Below are positions 6,168 to 10,252 of a DNA stretch of 10,252 nt, one piece after another. The notes beneath the pieces were generated by a model. That model was not told where the DNA came from. It worked only from the letters and a program-made list of their open reading frames with translations, and did no database searches. How positions within the stretch are numbered: position 1 is the first letter of the stretch; each line of letters starts with the position of its first letter. The translations under genes were made by a program, and so were the position numbers. Source of the stretch: Dehalococcoidia bacterium (lineage in GTDB: Bacteria > Chloroflexota > Dehalococcoidia > Dehalococcoidales > CSSed11-197); NCBI GenBank assembly GCA_003552785.1, contig PUOQ01000012.1, positions 1 to 10,252 of the forward strand. The letters run 5' to 3'.

Positions 6168-6794
6168 ATGTTAATTGAAAAACTTGTTGTTGGTGCCTTT
6201 GAAGCAAATTGCTACATTTTGTACGGTGATGCCGGTAATAGCTGCCTGGTCATAGACCCGGGGGATGAAAGCGGAAGGATATTAAACAGGCTTAATGCTC
6301 TTAATCTTAAGGCTGAAGCTGTAATTCTCAGCCATGGGCATCCGGATCATATTTTGGCGGCGCCGGAATTAAAAAAGGAAACCGGAGCCTCAATAATGAT
6401 GCACCAGGGTGATTCAGATCTGGTGAATGATAAGACCCTGGCGTATATGCTGGGTATGAAAGAAATGGCAAGCATACAACCCGACAGGTTGTTAGAGGAT
6501 GGCCAGGTTGTTGAAGCGGCTGGTTTTAAAGTTCAAGTGATTTATACACCGGGGCATAGCCGTGGCAGTATTTGTCTTTTACATGAAGACAAATTATTCA
6601 GTGGCGATCTTTTGTTCTGTGGGGGGGTAGGCAGATTTGATTTACCTGGTGGCAATGATAAAGAACTTAGAAAAAGCCTTGACAAGATTGTCAAGTTGCC
6701 TCCCGAAACAAAAGTTTACCCCGGTCACGGCCCCGAAACTACAATCGAAGCCGAATACCGGGGCAACTTTTATTTGGCCAACCTTTTTAAATAA
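6168..6794 (+). CDS. Metallo-beta-lactamase-fold hydrolase, glyoxalase II-like (YcbL/GloB family)
   Basis: Cytoplasmic binuclear metal hydrolase. The 208-residue protein is about the length of the single-domain YcbL-type glyoxalase II-like enzymes and lacks the helical C-terminal substrate domain of classical GloB. Metal ligands are all visible: H-x-H-x-D-H at 56-61 (SHGHPDHI), His130 in TPGHSRGS, Asp147 in FSGDLLF and His187 in VYPGHGPET. The N-terminal LVVGAFEANCYIL and VIDPGD are typical of the group. The natural substrate may be a thioester such as a lactoyl-thiol, but this cannot be read from the sequence. A good Shine-Dalgarno sequence supports the ATG. Its last 8 bp overlap the 3' end of hppA on the other strand. 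It stands alone between divergent and convergent neighbours. Confidence 0.9.
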   Translation: MLIEKLVVGAFEANCYILYGDAGNSCLVIDPGDESGRILNRLNALNLKAEAVILSHGHPDHILAAPELKKETGASIMMHQGDSDLVNDKTLAYMLGMKEMASIQPDRLLEDGQVVEAAGFKVQVIYTPGHSRGSICLLHEDKLFSGDLLFCGGVGRFDLPGGNDKELRKSLDKIVKLPPETKVYPGHGPETTIEAEYRGNFYLANLFK

Positions 6795-8826
6795 TACCGT
6801 TGAAACTGGCAAAAACAGGTGCCAGTACAAGGGATATGATGGTTATCAACTTGATCATGATGTTCAGGGATGGCCCTGAAGTATCTTTCATGGGGTCACC
6901 AACTGTATCCCCGACAACAGAAGCCTTGTGGGCGATTGAGCCCTTGCCTCCATAGGCGCCTGTTTCAATATATTTTTTGGCGTTATCCCAGGAACCTCCG
7001 GCGTTGGCGAATGTGATTGCCAGAACCAGGCCGGTAGCAATAGCGCCACCAAGGAACCCGCCCAGGGCTACAGGCCCAAGTATGAAGCCGACCAGCACCG
7101 GAGAAAGAATAGTTACAAGTCCGGGTAAAATCATTGCTTTCAGCGAGTCTTTGGTGCATATGTCCACGCATTTTGCGTATTCGGGCTTGGCAGTGCCCTG
7201 CATGATTCCGGGTATTTCCTTAAACTGGCGGCGTACTTCATTGACGATTGAATAACTGGTTTTTCCTACAGCAGACATAGTCAAAGCACAGAATACTGCA
7301 GGCAGCAGGGCTCCCAGTAACAGCCCGGCGAGAACTTCAGGTTCAAGAAGGCTGACACCAATTTCAGTGATGCCAACTGCCTGAGAATAAGCAAACAGCA
7401 AGGCCAGAGAAGTCAGGCCGGCCGCACCGATGGCAAAACCTTTTCCTGTGGCAGCAGTAGTATTGCCCAGTGAATCAAGTGCATCGGTTCTATTGCGAAT
7501 CTCAGCGGGCAGACCGCTCATTTCCACTATACCACCGGCGTTATCTGCAACTGGGCCATAAGCATCAGTTGCATCTTGAATACCAAGAGTGGAAAGCATG
7601 CCGACACCTGCGATAGCTACACCGTAAACATCTGCCAGCTGATAGGCAACAACCACGGCGATGGTAATGAAAATGATCGGGGGCAGGGTGCTAAGAAGCC
7701 CGTTGCCGAAGCCGGCAATGATGTTGGTTCCGGCACCGGTTTGTGAGGCTTTAGCGATGTTTTTGGTGGGCTGATAAACATAAGAAGTGAAGAAGTTGGT
7801 ACTTTCGCCAATAAGCAAGCCGGTAACCAGGCCGACAAGAATTGCAAAAAATACTCTGATATCAACTCCAAGTGCCACAACAGCTACATAAGCAAGGAGC
7901 GCTGCGATTATAGAAGTCGCAAACGTGCCTCGGCGAAGGGCATTTAACAGCGCTGTCATTTCAAGTTTTTCGCCGACGCGAATCATAAATATACCAATGA
8001 CTGAAGCCAGGATGCCTCCAGCCGCAATAATTAAAGGCAAAAACCAGCCAACCGTTTCACTCGGCACCAGTTCCCGTCCGAGCACAGGTGACATTACCGC
8101 AATAGTAGCCAGGGCGGTTGTGGCGATGATAGAACTGACATAGGATTCAAACAGGTCGGCTCCCATGCCGGCTACGTCACCAACATTGTCGCCAACGCAG
8201 TCGGCAATAACAGCAGCATTACGCGGGTCGTCTTCCGGAATGTTTTCTTCAACTTTACCGACTATATCCGCACCAGTGTCGGCTGCTTTGGTAAAAATAC
8301 CACCGCCAATTCTGGCAAAGATAGCCACGGAAGAAGCACCGAACCCAAACCCGGGAATAATTTGAGCAAAGTCGGCATTGCCGCTAAAAATAAAATAGAG
8401 AAAAGTCAGGCCAAGAATACCTATGCTGACCACGCTCATTCCCATGACGGCTCCTGCCCGGAAGGACACCTTGAGCCCATGATTTAACCCATGTTGCACT
8501 GATGCAGCAGTGCGAGAGTTAGCCCTTATGGCAATACTCATACCGATATAACCGGCCAGGCCTGAGCAAAAGGCGCCGAAAACAAAGCTCAGAGCAACGA
8601 ACCATCCGAGTTGTGGTATGAAACCGAGGATGAGAGTAACCGCAACCACAAAAATGGCAAGAATGCGGTATTCTCTTCCCAGAAAGGCAGTAGCACCTTC
8701 CTTAATGGCGTTTGAGATTTCCCGTACTTTAGGGGAGCCCTGGGGTTGTTTTAAAACAAACCAGGCCATAAAGCCTGCGATAGCAACACCCAGAACACCG
8801 GCTAGTAAACTAATAACTAGCTCCAA
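6787..8826 (-). CDS. hppA: Membrane-bound ion-translocating pyrophosphatase, K+-dependent type
   Basis: Integral membrane pump that couples hydrolysis of pyrophosphate to export of H+ or Na+; typically 16 helices, homodimer. Length 679 is normal. Signature blocks are complete: GGGIFTKAADTGADIVGK (174-191), PEDDPRN (197-203), ADCVGDNVGDVAGMGADLFE (209-228), GNTTAATGKGFAIG (454-467), NAGGSWDNAKKYIE (608-621) and the C-terminal HKASVVGDTVGDPMKDTSGP (633-652) followed by Lys659. Ala458 and Gly461 are the residues expected in K+-dependent enzymes, which have Ala where K+-independent ones have Lys. Asp224 and Glu227 match the ion-gate pair; which ion is pumped is not decided by this. The TTG start is fixed by AAGGAGGT seven bases upstream. 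It lies 70 bp downstream of the thiE fusion, with a dyad in the gap. Confidence 0.96.
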   Translation of the reverse strand: MELVISLLAGVLGVAIAGFMAWFVLKQPQGSPKVREISNAIKEGATAFLGREYRILAIFVVAVTLILGFIPQLGWFVALSFVFGAFCSGLAGYIGMSIAIRANSRTAASVQHGLNHGLKVSFRAGAVMGMSVVSIGILGLTFLYFIFSGNADFAQIIPGFGFGASSVAIFARIGGGIFTKAADTGADIVGKVEENIPEDDPRNAAVIADCVGDNVGDVAGMGADLFESYVSSIIATTALATIAVMSPVLGRELVPSETVGWFLPLIIAAGGILASVIGIFMIRVGEKLEMTALLNALRRGTFATSIIAALLAYVAVVALGVDIRVFFAILVGLVTGLLIGESTNFFTSYVYQPTKNIAKASQTGAGTNIIAGFGNGLLSTLPPIIFITIAVVVAYQLADVYGVAIAGVGMLSTLGIQDATDAYGPVADNAGGIVEMSGLPAEIRNRTDALDSLGNTTAATGKGFAIGAAGLTSLALLFAYSQAVGITEIGVSLLEPEVLAGLLLGALLPAVFCALTMSAVGKTSYSIVNEVRRQFKEIPGIMQGTAKPEYAKCVDICTKDSLKAMILPGLVTILSPVLVGFILGPVALGGFLGGAIATGLVLAITFANAGGSWDNAKKYIETGAYGGKGSIAHKASVVGDTVGDPMKDTSGPSLNIMIKLITIISLVLAPVFASFNGII

Positions 8827-8832
8827 ATTAAT

Positions 8833-8840
8833 ACCTCCTT
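8833..8840 (-). promoter_or_regulatory. Strong ribosome binding site that decides the hppA TTG start
   Basis: On the minus strand AAGGAGGT is fully complementary to the 16S anti-Shine-Dalgarno and lies six to seven bases before TTG (8826-8824). Together with the hydrophobic first helix starting immediately (MELVISLLAG), this makes TTG the start. Confidence 0.85.
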
Positions 8841-8851
8841 AGAATTATATT

Positions 8852-8884
8852 TTAATGACCCGGTTAAGTTTTTCAGGTCATTAA
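8852..8884. repeat. Perfect 9-bp-arm dyad between the thiE fusion and hppA
   Basis: TTAATGACC (8852-8860) and GGTCATTAA (8876-8884) are exact inverted copies around 15 bases. On the minus-strand transcript the stem begins 12 bases after the thiE-fusion stop and ends 11 bases before the hppA ribosome binding site. No run of U follows on either strand, so it does not look like an intrinsic terminator. A protein-binding operator, or an mRNA stem-loop affecting processing or hppA expression, would fit. Confidence 0.55.
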
Positions 8885-8896
8885 TTATCAATGGTT

Positions 8897-9958
8897 TTAT
8901 CTGAAATAATCGGACAACTCACGCATTGAATCTGCCGGGTTTGAAGCGCATGTTACCGAACTGGCAATAGCAACGGAATCAGCACCGGATGAAATAACAA
9001 GGTCTATATTATCCCTGTTTATGCCTCCGAAAGCAACCAGAGGAAGGTGAGTAGAGCTTCTAATCGCTTTTAGAGTATCGACATCTATTTTGGCACCTTC
9101 ATTATCCTTGTCGGTATCAAGCAAGGGTCCGGTGCTAATGAAATCGGCACCCGCAGATGCCGCTTCAGCAGCTTGCCGGGGTTTAAAAACCTCGATACCG
9201 ATAACAGCTTCAAAAGGCAGGCAGTTGCGGGCGGCTGTTATGCTCAAATCATTGTTTCCAAGCAGTAATCCATCGGCAGAACTAGACCCGGCGATGTCTG
9301 CCCTGGAATCAACTATAAAGAGGGTATTAGACTTGGCGCAGGCATCACTCAGGTTAAAGGCAAGCTCAAGGGCATAACGGTCTGTCATTTTCCTGCGGTT
9401 GAGCATAATGATTTGAGCACCGGAATCTATTATTGTTTGGGCCAGCTGAACAGGGGCGTGAACCTGGCAGGCTTTTGAGTCGATAACAACGCAAAGGCCT
9501 TTAATCCTGCTTTGTTTACCCTGCCGCATAAACTTTGAGAGCATATCACGCTCAAGCGTATAAAGTTCAAAGCGTGCCTTTTTATATTTATCGCTGTCAA
9601 TGCCGATAGATTCAGTTTTAGCTATTTCTTCGACAACTCTGGTTGCCTGCTGAACTCTTTTAGAATTGGCGACAATAAAATTATACAGACTCATTTCCGT
9701 GTGATGTGTGCTTGTTTCCAAAAAAGCGCCTACGTCGCCGGCTGCATCGCGATGATTAAGAGTTTTCAGTTTTATAGAATATGGAATATCTTGAAGACTG
9801 TGACGCATATCCTTTAGCTGACTGGAAAGTACGGTATCGTTAAAGTGCATTCTTGCGATATCTTCCAGAACTCGTAAACCCTCTCCGATGCGATTTATGT
9901 TGGCGTCTATAATGCGCAATAAATCGCCCGGTGCTGATTTTGAATTATTAGTATCCAT
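8897..9958 (-). CDS. thiE: ThiD2-ThiE/TenI fusion: HMP-phosphate kinase domain joined to a thiamin-phosphate-synthase-like domain
   Basis: 353 residues, two domains. Residues about 12-142 match the ThiD2-type N-terminal domain found fused to ThiE in cyanobacteria and other bacteria: RIIDANINRIGEGLRVLEDIAR, RHSL, HRDAAGDVG and ANSKRVQQATRVVEEIAK. ThiD2 phosphorylates HMP-P to HMP-PP. Residues about 152-353 are a ThiE/TenI-type barrel, whose canonical ThiE reaction condenses HMP-PP with thiazole phosphate. Expected ThiE residues are altered: Q-x-R-x-K is LNRRK (186-190), the N-D pair is D-S (217-218), the H of HxGQ is Leu (GLLLGNND), and T-x-T-K is DTDKD (281-285). GADFISTGP and AFGGI remain. 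The second half may thus be a divergent ThiE or closer to TenI. ATG 9958 has no Shine-Dalgarno; a short repeat occupies that place. No TPP riboswitch is seen upstream. Confidence 0.88.
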   Translation of the reverse strand: MDTNNSKSAPGDLLRIIDANINRIGEGLRVLEDIARMHFNDTVLSSQLKDMRHSLQDIPYSIKLKTLNHRDAAGDVGAFLETSTHHTEMSLYNFIVANSKRVQQATRVVEEIAKTESIGIDSDKYKKARFELYTLERDMLSKFMRQGKQSRIKGLCVVIDSKACQVHAPVQLAQTIIDSGAQIIMLNRRKMTDRYALELAFNLSDACAKSNTLFIVDSRADIAGSSSADGLLLGNNDLSITAARNCLPFEAVIGIEVFKPRQAAEAASAGADFISTGPLLDTDKDNEGAKIDVDTLKAIRSSTHLPLVAFGGINRDNIDLVISSGADSVAIASSVTCASNPADSMRELSDYFR

Positions 9959-9977
9959 ATTAGTATTAGTAATAGTA
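9947..9977. repeat. 6-bp-period repeat (ATTAGT) across the thiE-fusion start codon
   Basis: ATTAGTA occurs exactly at 9947-9953, 9959-9965 and 9965-9971, with a one-mismatch copy AATAGTA at 9971-9977. The unit starting at 9953 carries the start codon (reads ATCCAT on the plus strand). On the minus strand this gives TACTAT-TACTAA-TACTAA-TATGGA-TACTAA, all with a 6-bp period. No purine-rich Shine-Dalgarno sequence lies between it and the ATG. Confidence 0.55.
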
Positions 9978-10012
9978 AGGTGAGATATTTTAACACAAAC
10001 AGGCAGGCAAGG

Positions 10013-10252
10013 TTAAAATTGGTCATAACTTTCGATAGCGTTGATAATATGCTCGATGTTATCGACACTGCCGCTATCATTGAAAGTTATACCAACTATA
10101 TCGATCCGGTAATTTTCCGGCAGATTGTGGTTTTGCTGCAGGTAAACCTGGGCAAGAGCAGCAAGCTTGTATTTCTTGTTTTTATCGATTGATTCCTGAG
10201 GGCTGCTAAATCTTTGGCCTGTTTTGCCCCTTACTTCAATAAACACCAGTTC
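10013..10252 (-). CDS. yraN: YraN/UPF0102 family nuclease-like protein, C-terminal part cut by the right edge
   Basis: The reading frame is open from the right edge (beginning E-L before VFIEVRGK) to a TAA at 10015-10013, so about 80 C-terminal residues are present of a family usually near 120. The block ELVFIEVR contains the E-x-K/R part of the predicted PD-(D/E)xK nuclease core. S-P-Q-E-S-I followed by K-x-x-K-Y-K-L, AxxYL and the strand YRIDIVGI match the rest of the family pattern, and INAI near the end fits the conserved terminal helix. The biological role of YraN proteins is poorly known. A GTG at 10246 is in frame but is not the true start, because it would cut the conserved block. The gene is 54 bp upstream of the thiE fusion on the same strand. 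Confidence 0.85.
   Translation of the reverse strand, partial: ELVFIEVRGKTGQRFSSPQESIDKNKKYKLAALAQVYLQQNHNLPENYRIDIVGITFNDSGSVDNIEHIINAIESYDQF

Noticed and set aside
6621..6627. Run of seven G in the metallo-hydrolase gene as a possible frameshift or slippage site
   Set aside because: The frame continues through conserved sequence on both sides (FSGDLLFCGGVGRFD), so there is no sign of an error or programmed shift.
6805..6826. Inverted repeat ACTGGC...GCCAGT as a terminator for the metallo-hydrolase gene
   Set aside because: The stem is only 6 bp with a 10-base loop, there is no T-run after it, and it lies in hppA coding sequence.
8844..8849. Perfect TATAAT on the minus strand just before hppA, as a dedicated -10 element
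   Set aside because: Transcription would begin near 8837, inside the Shine-Dalgarno sequence, and the -35 position (8867-8872) reads AAAACT. It is probably chance in an AT-rich gap.
9959..10012. TPP riboswitch upstream of the thiE fusion
   Set aside because: Only 54 bases separate it from the yraN stop, too short for a TPP aptamer, and no CUGAGA or ACCUGAU-like elements are present.
1..10252. A new defence, mobile or biosynthetic system
   Set aside because: Every sizeable frame belongs to a recognisable housekeeping or metabolic family, except one small membrane protein. No integrase, transposase, repeat array, toxin-antitoxin pair or nuclease-helicase cluster is present.

Overview
The window reads as ordinary chromosome of an anaerobic, low-to-moderate GC Firmicute, most likely a Clostridia member of the Peptococcaceae/Desulfotomaculum type. 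The signs are an oxygen-sensitive class III ribonucleotide reductase behind an NrdR-type control region, strong Gram-positive Shine-Dalgarno sequences with several GTG/TTG starts, a single-subunit glycyl-tRNA synthetase, a K+-dependent-type membrane pyrophosphatase and a ThiD2-ThiE fusion. The taxonomic placement is an inference from gene content and was not tested by any search.

Layout. 1-638 (minus) is the first 212 codons of nrdD, running off the left edge. Its promoter has TTGACA and TATAGT hexamers and two NrdR-box-like palindromes whose centres are 31 bp apart. A 26-bp AT-rich perfect dyad (706-731) lies between nrdD and the divergent purine-salvage pair hpt-ade (845-3090, plus). Adenine deaminase makes hypoxanthine, and Hpt converts hypoxanthine to IMP; the ade ribosome binding site lies inside the end of hpt. 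Facing them, with only 5 bp between stop codons, is a COG1926-type phosphoribosyltransferase (3096-3815, minus). Upstream of it on the same strand are glyS (3930-5294) and a five-helix membrane protein with a DUF1648-like signature (5328-6029).

6030-6167 is a divergent promoter region. To its right a glyoxalase II-like metallo-beta-lactamase-fold hydrolase (6168-6794, plus) overlaps by 8 bp, tail to tail, with hppA (6787-8826, minus). Upstream of hppA on the minus strand are a ThiD2-ThiE fusion (8897-9958) and the C-terminal part of a YraN/UPF0102 protein (10013-10252) cut by the right edge.

How it fits together. The window is core metabolism and translation: dNTP supply, purine salvage, tRNA charging, pyrophosphate-driven ion pumping and thiamin synthesis. 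I see no insertion sequence, phage gene, CRISPR array, tRNA or rRNA, and no evidence of a new multi-gene system. All intergenic gaps are shorter than 300 bases. The items most worth a second look are the ThiE/TenI-like domain, which lacks several expected active-site residues while fused to an intact-looking ThiD2 domain; the NrdR box pair; the two unexplained 9-bp-arm dyads; and the 6-bp-period repeat that straddles the thiE start in place of a Shine-Dalgarno sequence.
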